Below, piece after piece: positions 9,408-17,512 of a stretch of DNA of 50,071 nucleotides (its first letter is position 1; every line of letters begins with the position of its first letter). Source of the stretch: CAZNPW01 sp964575185 (lineage in GTDB: Bacteria > Pseudomonadota > Alphaproteobacteria > Rhodobacterales > Rhodobacteraceae). The position numbers and the translations under genes are program-made. Location of the stretch: positions 1 to 50,071 of the forward strand of contig CAZNPW010000022.1 in assembly GCA_964575185.1 (NCBI GenBank), read 5' to 3'. Under the pieces are notes generated by a model. That model did not search any database, was not told the origin of the DNA, and was given only the letters and a program-made list of their open reading frames with translations.

Positions 9408-10130
9408 ATGACGCCCCAGGACTATGTCAGGCTCGACGGCATCGTGCCCGCGCTGCTGGAAGGCTGCCGCCATGCCGAAGCCCGCGACGTCGTGCGCGAC
9501 GCGGTCCGTCGCGCGATCTCGCAGCGGGCTGCACCGCGGCTTGCCCGCAACCTGATCGTCACCGGCCCGCCCCGCGTGGGCAAGTCGCTGCTGGCCCAGC
9601 GGATCGTCGCCCAGTCCGCAGCCTATCACGTCAATGTCGACCGGATGCGGCTATGGTATTTTTCCGACCGGGATGAAGCGCGCCGGGAGGCATCCCGCCG
9701 GGCGGTGTTCGAGGGCGTGCTCGCCGCGTCCCCGAACGGCATCGTCATCGACGGCGACGACTTCATCAGCGCCAATCGGTCGAAGTTTGGCGGAATCCAC
9801 CCTCTTGGCCTCGATCAGCTTGTCGAATGGCGCGCGCGGGGATTGGCTGGGGTGATCGTGGTCGGCAGTTCGGATGTCGATCCCGAGAGCAAGCTGGATG
9901 GACTGCAGGCCTGGCGTGACACCGGACGGTGCTGGACCACGCAGCACAGCGTCTACTCCGACGAGGCCAAGCTTCCGAAACTGGCAGCCGAGATCGTCAG
10001 GACGAGCAGGATGCTGCGCGATCTCTGCGCTGCGGACCATCTCATGTTCCTGTCGCTCGGCAGCACCCGTTTCGACGAGATCATCGGCAGCGCCGCGACG
10101 TTGCTGGCCGCCGGTGCGATCGAGTCCTGA
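9408..10130 (+). CDS. Orphan P-loop NTPase/kinase-like protein of unknown function
   Basis: A 240-residue soluble protein. Residues 49-60 (LIVTGPPRVGKS) form a clear Walker A motif, GPPRVGKS at 53-60. IVIDGDDF (about 112-119), with three acidic residues after hydrophobics, could be Walker B. The YHVNVDRMRLWYF stretch after the P-loop resembles the nucleoside-kinase/zeta-toxin-like type more than AAA+, because no arginine-finger or sensor motif is evident. No partner gene adjoins it: DUF6152 precedes and lpd converges. The start at 9408 is the first Met after the promoter region; the upstream open frame from 9312 crosses that region and is unlikely. AT-richer patches suggest a later arrival, but this is only an impression. 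Confidence 0.75.
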   Translation: MTPQDYVRLDGIVPALLEGCRHAEARDVVRDAVRRAISQRAAPRLARNLIVTGPPRVGKSLLAQRIVAQSAAYHVNVDRMRLWYFSDRDEARREASRRAVFEGVLAASPNGIVIDGDDFISANRSKFGGIHPLGLDQLVEWRARGLAGVIVVGSSDVDPESKLDGLQAWRDTGRCWTTQHSVYSDEAKLPKLAAEIVRTSRMLRDLCAADHLMFLSLGSTRFDEIIGSAATLLAAGAIES

Positions 10131-10135
10131 CCGGC

Positions 10136-11524
10136 TCAGAAATGGATCGCCCGCCCCCAGGCGTCCAGCACCGATTCATGCATCATCTCGGACAGCGTCG
10201 GGTGCGGGAACACCGTCTCCATCAGCTCGGCCTCGGTCGTCTCGAGCGTGCGGCCGATGACGTAGCCCTGGATCAGTTCGGTGACCTCGGCCCCGACCAT
10301 GTGGGCCCCGAGCAGTTCGCCGGTCTTGGCGTCGAAGACGGTCTTGACCAGGCCCTCGGCCTCGCCCAGCGCGATGGCCTTGCCGTTGCCGACGAAGGGG
10401 AAGCGGCCGACCCTCACGTCATGCCCGGCGGCGCGGGCCTTCTCCTCGGTCAGCCCGACCGACGCCACCTGCGGCTGGCAGTAGGTGCAGCCGGCGATCG
10501 AGTTGGGCTTGATCGCATGCGGGTGCTTGCCGGCCACGAGCTCCGCCACCATCACCCCTTCGTGGCTCGCCTTGTGCGCAAGCCACGGCGCGCCGGCGAT
10601 GTCGCCGATGGCGTAAAGGCCCTCCACCCCCGTGCGGCAGAACGCGTCGGTCACCACATGCGTGCGGTCGACCTTGACCCCCAGCGCCTCGAGCCCCAGC
10701 CCCTCGACGTTGCCGACGATCCCGACGGCGCTGATGACGGTGTCGAAGCCGCGCGCCTCGACCTTGCCGCCCGCCTCGATCTGGGCGACGACCCGGTCGG
10801 CCTGGCGGTCCAGCGACTTGACCGAGGCCTTCTCCAGGATCTGCATCCCCTGCTTCACGAACTGCTTCTTCGCGAAGGCGCTGATCTCGGCATCTTCCAC
10901 GGGCAGGATGCGGTCCATGACCTCCACCACCGTAGTCTTCGCGCCGAGGGTATTGAAGAAGCTCGCGAACTCGATCCCGATCGCGCCCGAGCCGATCACC
11001 AGCAGGTCCTTCGGCATGTGCGGCGGCACCAGCGCGTGCTTGTAGGACCAGACGCGCCTGCCGTCGGCCTCGAGCCCCGGCAGGTCGCGGGCGCGCGCGC
11101 CGGTGGCGAGGATGATCGCGGGGGCGTCGTGCTCTTCGGTGCCCTTGTCGGTCTTCACGCTGACGCGGCCCCTGGCGGGCAGGGTCGCATGGCCCATCAC
11201 CACCGCGACCTTGTTCTTCTTCAAGAGGTGCCCGACGCCGCCCGAAAGCTGTTTCGCCACTCCGCGTGACCGGGCGACGACGGCGGGCAGGTCGTAGCCG
11301 ATGCCGTCCGCTTTCAGCCCGAACTCCTTCGCGCGGTGCATCAGGTGGAAGACCTCGGCCGACCGCAGCATGGCCTTGGTCGGGATGCAGCCCCAGTTGA
11401 GGCAGATGCCGCCGAGGTGCTCGCGCTCGATGACGCAGACCTTCAGGCCGAGCTGCGCGCCGCGGATCGCCGCGACATACCCGCCGGGGCCCGCGCCGAT
11501 CACGATCATGTCCCAGCTGGCCAT
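10136..11524 (-). CDS. lpdA: Dihydrolipoyl dehydrogenase (E3)
   Basis: Reoxidises dihydrolipoamide with NAD+ in pyruvate, 2-oxoglutarate or branched-chain dehydrogenase complexes and glycine cleavage. The 462-residue flavoprotein has FAD-binding GAGPGGYVAA (10-19), redox cysteines Cys41/Cys46 in GGICLNWGCIPTK, NAD-binding GSGAIGIEFASFF, and C-terminal HPTLSE with catalytic His441/Glu446. It is not adjacent to E1/E2 genes, so which complex it serves is open. Its 3' end lies five bases from the convergent P-loop gene. A TTGCCG-17-TAAGCC promoter is upstream. Confidence 0.95.
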   Translation of the reverse strand: MASWDMIVIGAGPGGYVAAIRGAQLGLKVCVIEREHLGGICLNWGCIPTKAMLRSAEVFHLMHRAKEFGLKADGIGYDLPAVVARSRGVAKQLSGGVGHLLKKNKVAVVMGHATLPARGRVSVKTDKGTEEHDAPAIILATGARARDLPGLEADGRRVWSYKHALVPPHMPKDLLVIGSGAIGIEFASFFNTLGAKTTVVEVMDRILPVEDAEISAFAKKQFVKQGMQILEKASVKSLDRQADRVVAQIEAGGKVEARGFDTVISAVGIVGNVEGLGLEALGVKVDRTHVVTDAFCRTGVEGLYAIGDIAGAPWLAHKASHEGVMVAELVAGKHPHAIKPNSIAGCTYCQPQVASVGLTEEKARAAGHDVRVGRFPFVGNGKAIALGEAEGLVKTVFDAKTGELLGAHMVGAEVTELIQGYVIGRTLETTEAELMETVFPHPTLSEMMHESVLDAWGRAIHF

Positions 11525-11551
11525 CGCGCGCTCCTCCGTCCCGACGGTCCG

Positions 11552-11580
11552 GGCTTAGCGGGATTTGCGCGGCGCGGCAA
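11552..11580 (-). promoter_or_regulatory. lpdA promoter candidate
   Basis: Minus strand TTGCCG (11580-11575), 17-bp spacer, TAAGCC (11557-11552), followed by GGAGGAG ahead of the lpdA ATG. The -35 box overlaps the hairpin downstream of the DUF924 gene. Confidence 0.38.
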
Positions 11581-11596
11581 CGGCATGGGCCGTTGC
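11577..11596 (-). terminator. Hairpin terminator candidate after DUF924 gene
   Basis: GCAACGGC and GCCGTTGC form a perfect 8-bp stem with a 4-nt loop, seven bases beyond the DUF924 stop. No T-run. Confidence 0.45.
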
Positions 11597-11603
11597 ACCG
11601 GCG

Positions 11604-12173
11604 TCATGCCTCGCGCTGGCGCTTCACCTCGGCCATATAGCCACCCCCGGCGAGCCAGGCGGCTTCCTCCGGGGTGGACTTGCGCCCCAGCGCGTCGTTG
11701 CGGGTGGGAAAGCGGCCGAAGCGGGCGATGATGCTGCGGTGGGCGCGGGCGTGCAGGGCCATCTCGGGGTCGGAGAGGCGCGTCTCCATCAGGCGCACCG
11801 ACAGGTCCTGGTCGGCCATGACCTCGCTGTGCTCGAAGGGCAGGTAGAGGAACTGCCGCTCCGGCTCGGGCACCTGCATGTCCCAGCCGCTGTCCAGCGC
11901 CACCCGCGCCGCCGCCAGCGCGCGGGGGTCGGAGGCGAAGGCAAGGGCCGTGCCGCGCCAGATGTTGCGGGGCAGCTGGTCGGTCAGGATCAGGTAGGCA
12001 AGGGTCGGGCCGGGGCCGCAGGTCCAGTGTTCCAGGCCCCCGTCGCGCGCGGCGGTGCAGAGGTCGGCGAAGCGGTCGCGGCAGAGCGCGTCGAGATCGT
12101 CGCCGCCCGCGAACCAGCGCGCCGCGCCGACCTCGCCCAGCCAGAAGTCCAGCACCTCAACCGGCGTTCCCAT
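11604..12173 (-). CDS. DUF924 family protein
   Basis: A 189-residue soluble protein. It matches DUF924 by VLDFWLGE near the N-terminus, LTDQLPRNIWRGTALAFA, FLYLPFEHSE and the C-terminal ARFGRFPTRNDALGR. The family is alpha-helical (TPR-like) with no firm biochemical role. The start at 12173 is chosen because the motif order begins there. Its first 17 bases overlap the end of the upstream MFS gene, so the two are translationally linked. Confidence 0.88.
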   Translation of the reverse strand: MGTPVEVLDFWLGEVGAARWFAGGDDLDALCRDRFADLCTAARDGGLEHWTCGPGPTLAYLILTDQLPRNIWRGTALAFASDPRALAAARVALDSGWDMQVPEPERQFLYLPFEHSEVMADQDLSVRLMETRLSDPEMALHARAHRSIIARFGRFPTRNDALGRKSTPEEAAWLAGGGYMAEVKRQREA

Positions 12174-13392
12174 CGGCCTTCCTTTCGATGACGGCGCCCA
12201 CGGCGAGCGCGCTGGCATTGGGCGAGATGTTGGCGAAGGCCCCGGTCTCCGCCGGCCCGGCGCGGCGGGTCATCCGCCAGGCGGCATAGCCCGCAAGGCC
12301 CGCGAAGTTCAGGCCCATGAACAGGAAGAACCCTTCCGGTCCCATCGCCTCCATCAGCCAGCCGGTGACGACCGGCCCGGCGATCGCGCCGAGGCCGTTC
12401 AGGAACAGGAGCGCGGCCGAGGCGCCTGCCATCTCGTCGGCCTTCAGGTAGTCGTTGGTGTGCGCGATCAGCAGCGAGTAGAGCGGATTGATGATCCCGC
12501 CGAGCAGGACGCCCACGACCAGCAGCGCCCAGAACGGCAGCGGGGCGAGCGTCGCGACCAGCATGACGACCGCCGCGACGGCCGAAGCGGCGGCGATCAG
12601 GCGGCGGCGGTCGATCCGGTCGGACAGCCAGCCGATCGGGTATTGCAGCACGAGACCGCCGCCGTAGATCGCCGCCACGAAGAGCGCGATCTGCGGCACG
12701 GTCAGGCCGGTCATGGTGCCCCAGACCGAGGCCATGCCGAACATCGCGGCGAACACCCCGCCGGTCAGCAGCATCCCGGCGCAGCCGAGCGGCGAGGTGC
12801 GGAACAGCCGGCCGAAGCCCATGCGGCGGGCATTGTCGAAGGTCGGCGCGGGGGTGTCGGCCAGAAGCAGCGGCATGAAGGCGAGGCTGACCAGCACCGA
12901 CGGGATGATGAACACCACGAACCCGCCCGGGTCGCCCACCGCGATCAGCCCCTGCGCCGCGACGATGCCCAGCATCTGCACGATCATGTAGGCCGACAGC
13001 GCCTGCCCGCGGGTCTCGTTCGACGACGTGTTGTTGATCCAGCTTTCGGCGCAGACGTAGATGCCCGAAAAGCAGAAGCCGATGACGACGCGCATCGCCG
13101 TCCAGGCCCACCAGTCGGGGATGGCCGGATAGAGCACCAGCACCGCGCTGATGAGCGACCCGAGCGCCGCGAAGACCCGCACGTGCCCGACCCGCCGGAT
13201 CATCGCCGGGGCGAGCGAGGTGCCGAAGAGGAACCCCGCGAAATAGGCCGACATCACGACCGACAGCTGGAAGGTCGAGAACGCCTCGAGCGTCCCGCGG
13301 ATGCCGAGGAGGCTGCCCTGCACGCCGTTGCCCACCATCAGCAGCATCACGCCAAGGAGGAGCGGCCAGGAGTTGCGCAAGACGGTCAGCAT
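12157..13392 (-). CDS. MFS transporter, YcaD-like
   Basis: A 411-residue 12-helix permease. Features are YFAGFLFGTSLAPAMIRRVGHVRVF at loop 2-3, RVVIGFCFSGIYVCAESWINNTSS (a signature of the YcaD/MFS_1 group) and YPIGWLSDRIDRRRLI at the corresponding C-half loop. The substrate is unknown. It overlaps the downstream DUF924 gene by 17 bp. The spacer upstream holds two inverted copies of the GGAGTATTT element. Confidence 0.9.
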   Translation of the reverse strand: MLTVLRNSWPLLLGVMLLMVGNGVQGSLLGIRGTLEAFSTFQLSVVMSAYFAGFLFGTSLAPAMIRRVGHVRVFAALGSLISAVLVLYPAIPDWWAWTAMRVVIGFCFSGIYVCAESWINNTSSNETRGQALSAYMIVQMLGIVAAQGLIAVGDPGGFVVFIIPSVLVSLAFMPLLLADTPAPTFDNARRMGFGRLFRTSPLGCAGMLLTGGVFAAMFGMASVWGTMTGLTVPQIALFVAAIYGGGLVLQYPIGWLSDRIDRRRLIAAASAVAAVVMLVATLAPLPFWALLVVGVLLGGIINPLYSLLIAHTNDYLKADEMAGASAALLFLNGLGAIAGPVVTGWLMEAMGPEGFFLFMGLNFAGLAGYAAWRMTRRAGPAETGAFANISPNASALAVGAVIERKADGNAG

Positions 13393-13453
13393 GAGGGCGG
13401 CCTTGTCGGGTGCGCTTTGATGGCACGGGGCCGCGCCCGGCGGAAGGGCCGCA

Positions 13454-13506
13454 GGGGGGCTTCACGCCCCCCCGGCCCCCCGTGGAGTATTTCAGCCGGA
13501 AAGAGA
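13454..13506 (+). repeat. Hairpin + GGAGTATTT + CCGGAAAGAG element, copy b
   Basis: Hairpin GGGGGGC-TTCAC-GCCCCCC (13454-13472), then GGAGTATTT (13484-13492) and CCGGAAAGAGA (13496-13506). Copy c faces it 105 bases away. Confidence 0.65.
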
Positions 13507-13611
13507 GGGGCGCAGCAACGGCGCGGGCCGGGGGCGCGCGCCGGGGCCACCAGCGCCGCTGCCCCGTCGTGGCCGCGTCGCGCGAAGGGGACGTCGCCTG
13601 CGCGGGCCCCG

Positions 13612-13647
13612 CTCTCTTTCCGGCCCAAATACTCTGGGGTGAGCCCC
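13612..13647 (-). repeat. Hairpin + GAGTATTT + CCGGAAAGAG element, copy c (inverted)
   Basis: On the minus strand a GGGG-N4-CCCC hairpin (13647-13636) is followed by AGAGTATTT (13635-13627) and CCGGAAAGAGAG (13623-13612). It lies 27 bases past the olsA stop, in the orientation expected of a terminator-associated element. Confidence 0.65.
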
Positions 13648-13673
13648 GAAGGGGCGAGGGGCAAGGCCCCTTC

Positions 13674-14519
13674 CTACCCCACCCGGTCGCCGAAGGGATG
13701 CGCCGACCGCACGGCCGCCTCGGCGGCGGCGGCCATGCGCTTGCGGTCGGTCAGGGCGCGGGCGGCGAGGGGCGGATGGAAGGTGATCTCGACCCGACCG
13801 CGCCTGGGCGTGGTCAGCACGTGCCGCAGGCTCGGGCCGAAGCCCATGTCGCCCCACCAGCCGTAGAAGCGCGGATCGCAGCCGGGCGGGGCGATGAAGG
13901 CGATCGTCACGGGCTGGACCCGGAGCCCCGGCGGCAGGGCGGGGTCGACGAAGGGCGCGAAGAGCGTCGACTTGAAGTGCAGGATGCGGCAGGCGTCGGT
14001 GCTGGTGCCCTCGGGGAAGAAGGCGAGAAGCTCCCCGCCCGCCAGCCGCGCGGCCAGCATCTCGCCGTGCTGGCGCGCCTCGGTCGCGCGGCGGCGGATG
14101 AAGACGGTGCCCGTGATGCGCGCCAGGAACCCGATTCCCGGCCAGTCCGCCACGTCGTCCTTCGACACGAAGCAGACCCGCGCCTGCGCGTTCAGCGCGA
14201 AGATGTCGAGCCAGCTCGAATGGTTGGCCACGAGCGCGCCGGCCCCGGCAAGCGGCCGCCCCCGCACCACGGCGGGCAGGCCGAGGATCGCCATCGCCGC
14301 CCGGCACACGCCCTGCGTCACCCTGCCCGACAGGGGCCGCCGGCCGCCCCGCAGGGGCCGCTCGGCCAGCCGGGCAAGGCCGTGCGCCAGAAGGCCGGTC
14401 CCCAGCACCGCGACCAGCGCGGCGGCGCGCCAGGCGGCGCGGAGCCGCCCGGCGGGGCCCGCGTCGGGCAGGACCATGGTCGAGGTCCGCCAGTCGCCGA
14501 CCGCGCCCTCGTCCCTCAC
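13674..14519 (-). CDS. olsA: Lyso-ornithine lipid O-acyltransferase (PlsC family)
   Basis: Second step of ornithine-lipid synthesis: acylates lyso-ornithine lipid. The 281-residue 1-acylglycerol-phosphate acyltransferase-type protein has one hydrophobic N-terminal segment (about 32-50), acyltransferase motif H(X4)D in NHSSWLD (His100-Asp105), GTVFIRRR and FPEGTS (168-173). The gene begins seven bases after the olsB stop, which points to OlsA rather than a general PlsC, although such enzymes can also acylate lysophosphatidate. The assigned start is GTG at 14519; an ATG at 14477 is the alternative. Confidence 0.85.
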   Translation of the reverse strand: MRDEGAVGDWRTSTMVLPDAGPAGRLRAAWRAAALVAVLGTGLLAHGLARLAERPLRGGRRPLSGRVTQGVCRAAMAILGLPAVVRGRPLAGAGALVANHSSWLDIFALNAQARVCFVSKDDVADWPGIGFLARITGTVFIRRRATEARQHGEMLAARLAGGELLAFFPEGTSTDACRILHFKSTLFAPFVDPALPPGLRVQPVTIAFIAPPGCDPRFYGWWGDMGFGPSLRHVLTTPRRGRVEITFHPPLAARALTDRKRMAAAAEAAVRSAHPFGDRVG

Positions 14520-14526
14520 GAAAGGC

Positions 14527-15309
14527 TCATGCGGCGACGCCCTGGCGGCGCAGGTAGCGGTCGCGGTGGCGCGCGCTCATCGTCGCCACGTCGACGATCA
14601 GGCAGACGTCGACGGTGTTGAACGCATGGTCGACCCAAGCCCCCTCGCCGACCTTGCCGCCGAGCCGGAGGTAGCCCTTCATGAGCGCGGGAAGGCCCGC
14701 CTGCGCCGCCACGGGGTCGATCGCCTCGCAGGCCAGCAGGTCCAGCCGCGCGCTCCCGGCCCGCCGCACCACGGGGCGGAGCGCCGCGGGCGCCGCGTGG
14801 GTGCGAAACAGCCAGGACAGGGCCTGGAGATGGGCGGCCGGGTCGGTGCCGGGGAAGCTCGCGACGCCGAACATGACGTCGAAACCCCGCCCCAGCACGT
14901 AGTCGGCGATCCCGGACCACAGGTGCAGCACCCCCGCGCCGCCGCGGTAGGCGGGATGGATGCAGGACCGCCCGACCTCGAGCAGCCGCCGCCCGCTGGC
15001 GACGAGCGGCTGCAGGTCGAACTCCGCCCCGGAGTAGAAGCGCGCGCGGCCCTGCGGCAGCAGGCGGTAGACCCCCACCACGTCGTCGAGCGCCGCGGCG
15101 TCGCGCGCCGGATCGATCAGCAGCATGTGGTCGAAGAGATCGTCCTGCGCCTCGACCTCGAGCCGCGCCGCATGGTCGACGAGCGGCCCGCCGGCCCCCA
15201 TCTCCTCCACGAACACGCGATAGCGCAGGCGCTGCGCGGCCCGCAGGTCGCGCGCATCCCGGGCCAGCCTGACCTCGAATCCGCGCGTGGGAAGGGTCAT
15301 GTCGGTCAT
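14527..15309 (-). CDS. olsB: L-ornithine N(alpha)-acyltransferase
   Basis: Transfers a 3-hydroxyacyl group from ACP to the alpha-amino group of ornithine, giving lyso-ornithine lipid; this makes phosphorus-free membrane lipid. The 260-residue protein has the GNAT-like OlsB features RLRYRVFVEEMGA, DHAARLEVEAQDDLFDHMLLID, GVYRLLP, EVGRSCIHPAYRGG and FGVASFPGTDP. The start is MTDMTLP at 15309, with AAGGA about nine bases upstream; the ATG at 15300 is possible. It forms an operon with olsA. Ornithine lipids often rise under phosphate limitation; no Pho box was seen upstream. Confidence 0.93.
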   Translation of the reverse strand: MTDMTLPTRGFEVRLARDARDLRAAQRLRYRVFVEEMGAGGPLVDHAARLEVEAQDDLFDHMLLIDPARDAAALDDVVGVYRLLPQGRARFYSGAEFDLQPLVASGRRLLEVGRSCIHPAYRGGAGVLHLWSGIADYVLGRGFDVMFGVASFPGTDPAAHLQALSWLFRTHAAPAALRPVVRRAGSARLDLLACEAIDPVAAQAGLPALMKGYLRLGGKVGEGAWVDHAFNTVDVCLIVDVATMSARHRDRYLRRQGVAA

Positions 15310-15323
15310 CTTTCGTCGTCCTT

Positions 15324-15352
15324 CACCTAGGGCCCGCGCCGCCTTTGCGCAA
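15324..15352 (-). promoter_or_regulatory. olsBA promoter candidate
   Basis: Minus strand TTGCGC (15352-15347), 17-bp spacer, TAGGTG (15329-15324), 15 bases before the olsB start. That leaves a very short leader. Confidence 0.3.
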
Positions 15353-15438
15353 GCCGCGCCCGGATCGCGACACGGGCCGTGGCCCGGGCGCAATCTCGGG
15401 TTGCAATTCCGCCACGGAACTGTGCAAGGATTTCACGA

Positions 15439-15609
15439 TCATTCGATGACAGGCATCAGCGTCACCTGCCGGCCGTCGATCACGACCTTGCCGCAGTGTT
15501 CGAAGTTGACCGTGACCCGACCGCCGATCCGCGACTGCACCTGCCCGATCCCCCAGTCCGGCCGCCCCGGGTGGCGGACGAGCATGCCCGGTTCCAGCCA
15601 GTCGTCCAT
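15439..15609 (-). CDS. DUF3553 family small protein
   Basis: A 56-residue protein, MDDWLEPGMLVRHPGRPDWG..., with the DUF3553 pattern: G-M-L-V-x-H-P-x-x-P-D-W-G-x-G-Q-V-Q-S, then I-G-G-R-V-T-V-N-F-E-H and G-K-V-V-I-D. The same short beta-rich fold is found at the ends of some UvrD-type helicases, so a nucleic-acid or protein contact role is plausible but unproven. GGGGGGCAAGG precedes the ATG. It diverges from chpT with 24 bases between the two start codons. Confidence 0.85.
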   Translation of the reverse strand: MDDWLEPGMLVRHPGRPDWGIGQVQSRIGGRVTVNFEHCGKVVIDGRQVTLMPVIE

Positions 15610-15633
15610 CCTTGCCCCCCTGCAGGACCTTCC

Positions 15634-16230
15634 ATGACCGACACGCCCGACCTGACGGCCCTCATCGGCTCGCGCATCTGCCACGACCTTATCAGCCCGA
15701 TCGGGGCCATCAGCAACGGGGTGGAGCTTCTGGCGATGGCGGGGGCGGCCCCGGGGCCGGAGGTGTCGCTGATCGCCGAAAGCGTCGCGGCCGCGAATGC
15801 GCGCATCCGGTTCTTCCGCGTGGCCTTCGGCGGCGGCAGCACCGACCAGCGCATCGCGCGGGGCGAGGCCGCGGGCATCCTCGCCGACTATACCGCGGGC
15901 GGGCGCATCACCGCCGCCTGGGCCTCCGACACCGACCTGTCGCGGGCCGAGGTCAAGCTCGTCTACCTGATGATCCTCTGCCTCGAGACCGCGCTCCCCT
16001 TCGGCGGCCGCATCCGGGTGGAGCAGGAGGGGCGGCGCTGGACGGTCACCGGCCAGTCGGCGAAGCTGCGCGCGGAGGCAGGGCTGTGGTCGCTGCTGGC
16101 CCAGGGCACGCCCGGCCCCGGCCTGTCGGCGGCGCAGGTGCAGTTCGCGCTGGTGGGCCAGCAGCTGCGCGCGACCGGGCGGCGGCTCCTGACCGACCTC
16201 GGCGAGGGCGAGGTCCGGATGACCTTCTGA
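15634..16230 (+). CDS. chpT: Histidine phosphotransferase ChpT
   Basis: Relays phosphate from the CckA hybrid kinase to CtrA and CpdR, controlling cell cycle, motility and gene transfer in alphaproteobacteria. The 198-residue protein has the ChpT helix ALIGSRICHDLISPIGAISNG with phospho-accepting His17. It lacks the usual kinase ATP-binding G-box sequences, as known for ChpT, whose C-domain is a degenerate kinase fold. The start at 15634 matches the family N-terminus and follows AGGA. Its promoter must lie within or across the divergent DUF3553 gene. Confidence 0.9.
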   Translation: MTDTPDLTALIGSRICHDLISPIGAISNGVELLAMAGAAPGPEVSLIAESVAAANARIRFFRVAFGGGSTDQRIARGEAAGILADYTAGGRITAAWASDTDLSRAEVKLVYLMILCLETALPFGGRIRVEQEGRRWTVTGQSAKLRAEAGLWSLLAQGTPGPGLSAAQVQFALVGQQLRATGRRLLTDLGEGEVRMTF

Positions 16231-16235
16231 GGCCC

Positions 16236-17504
16236 TTACGGCCGCACCGTGCCGTCGCCGGTCACGAGATAGCGGAAGGTCGTCAGCTGCTCCGCCCCCA
16301 CCGGTCCGCGGGCGTGCAGCTTGCCCGTGGCGATGCCGATCTCGGCCCCCATCCCGAACTCCCCCCCGTCGGCGAACTGGGTCGAGGCGTTGCGCATCAG
16401 GATCGCGCTGTCGAGCCGGGCGAAGAACCGCGCGGCGGTGGCATCGTTCTCGGTCAGGATGCTGTCGGTGTGGCTCGAGCCGTAGCGCCGGATGTGCGCG
16501 ATGGCGCCGTCGACGCCGTCGACCACGCGGGCGGCGACGATCATGTCGAGGAACTCGCGGCCGAAGTCGTCGGGCGCGGCGGGGACGGTGCCCGGAACGC
16601 CCAGCAGCGCGCCCTCGGCCCGCACCTCGACCCCGGCGGCCAGAAGGTCGGTCACCAGCACCGGCCCGTGCCGGTCGAGGAAGGCGCGGTCGACCAGCAG
16701 GCATTCGGCCGCGCCGCAGACGCCGGTGCGGCGGGTCTTGGCGTTCAGCACGACGCGGCGGGCCTTCGCGACGTCGGCATCGCCATCGGCATAGACGTGG
16801 CAGATGCCTTCGAGATGCGCGAAGACGGGCACCCGGGCCTCGTCCTGCACCAGGCCCACCAGGCCCTTGCCGCCCCGCGGCACGATCACGTCGATCCACT
16901 CCCGCGCCCGCAGCATCGCACCCACCATCGCGCGGTCGGTCGAGGCCACCATCTGCACCGCCGCCGCGGGCAGCCCGGCCTGCGCCACGCCCGCGACCAC
17001 CGCGGCATGGATCGCGCGCGACGAACGGAAACTCTCCGACCCGCCGCGCAGGATCACCGCATTGCCCGCCTTCAGGCACAGCGCGGCCGCGTCGGCGGTG
17101 ACGTTGGGGCGCGATTCGTAGATCACCCCCACCACGCCCAGCGGCATCGCCACGCGCCGGATGTGCAGGCCCGAGGGCACGTCCCATTCCGCGAGCACCC
17201 GCCCCACCGGGTCGGGCAGTCCGGCCACCGCGCGCAGCCCGTCCGCGATGCCGCGCAGCCGGCCCTCGTCCAGCCGCAGCCGGTCGCGCATCGCCGGGGT
17301 CAGGCCGCGCGCGTCGGCCGCGGCGAGATCCTCGGCGTTGGCGGCCAGGATCGCCCCGCGTGCGGCCCCGACGGCCTCGGCCGCGCCGATCAGCGCGGCG
17401 TGCTTGCGCTCCGCGCTCGCCACGGCCAGCTCCGCCGCCGCCGCCCGCGCCGCCGCCCCGATCGCCGCCATCCCATCGCCGCCCGCGCCGTCCATGTCCT
17501 TCAT
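16236..17504 (-). CDS. proA: Gamma-glutamyl phosphate reductase
   Basis: Second proline-synthesis step: NADPH reduction of gamma-glutamyl phosphate to glutamate semialdehyde. The 422-residue protein has IYESRPNVTADAAALCLKAGNAVILRGG-type family blocks, IDVIVPRGGKGL, the catalytic Cys263 in RRTGVCGAAE, and STQFADGGEFGMGAEIGIAT. It stops five bases from the convergent chpT stop. ATG codons at 17504 and 17495 are both possible starts; the former follows GAGGGAAG. It follows proB, with an intervening hairpin and the GGGATATTT motif. Confidence 0.96.
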   Translation of the reverse strand: MKDMDGAGGDGMAAIGAAARAAAAELAVASAERKHAALIGAAEAVGAARGAILAANAEDLAAADARGLTPAMRDRLRLDEGRLRGIADGLRAVAGLPDPVGRVLAEWDVPSGLHIRRVAMPLGVVGVIYESRPNVTADAAALCLKAGNAVILRGGSESFRSSRAIHAAVVAGVAQAGLPAAAVQMVASTDRAMVGAMLRAREWIDVIVPRGGKGLVGLVQDEARVPVFAHLEGICHVYADGDADVAKARRVVLNAKTRRTGVCGAAECLLVDRAFLDRHGPVLVTDLLAAGVEVRAEGALLGVPGTVPAAPDDFGREFLDMIVAARVVDGVDGAIAHIRRYGSSHTDSILTENDATAARFFARLDSAILMRNASTQFADGGEFGMGAEIGIATGKLHARGPVGAEQLTTFRYLVTGDGTVRP

Positions 17505-17512
17505 CTTCCCTC

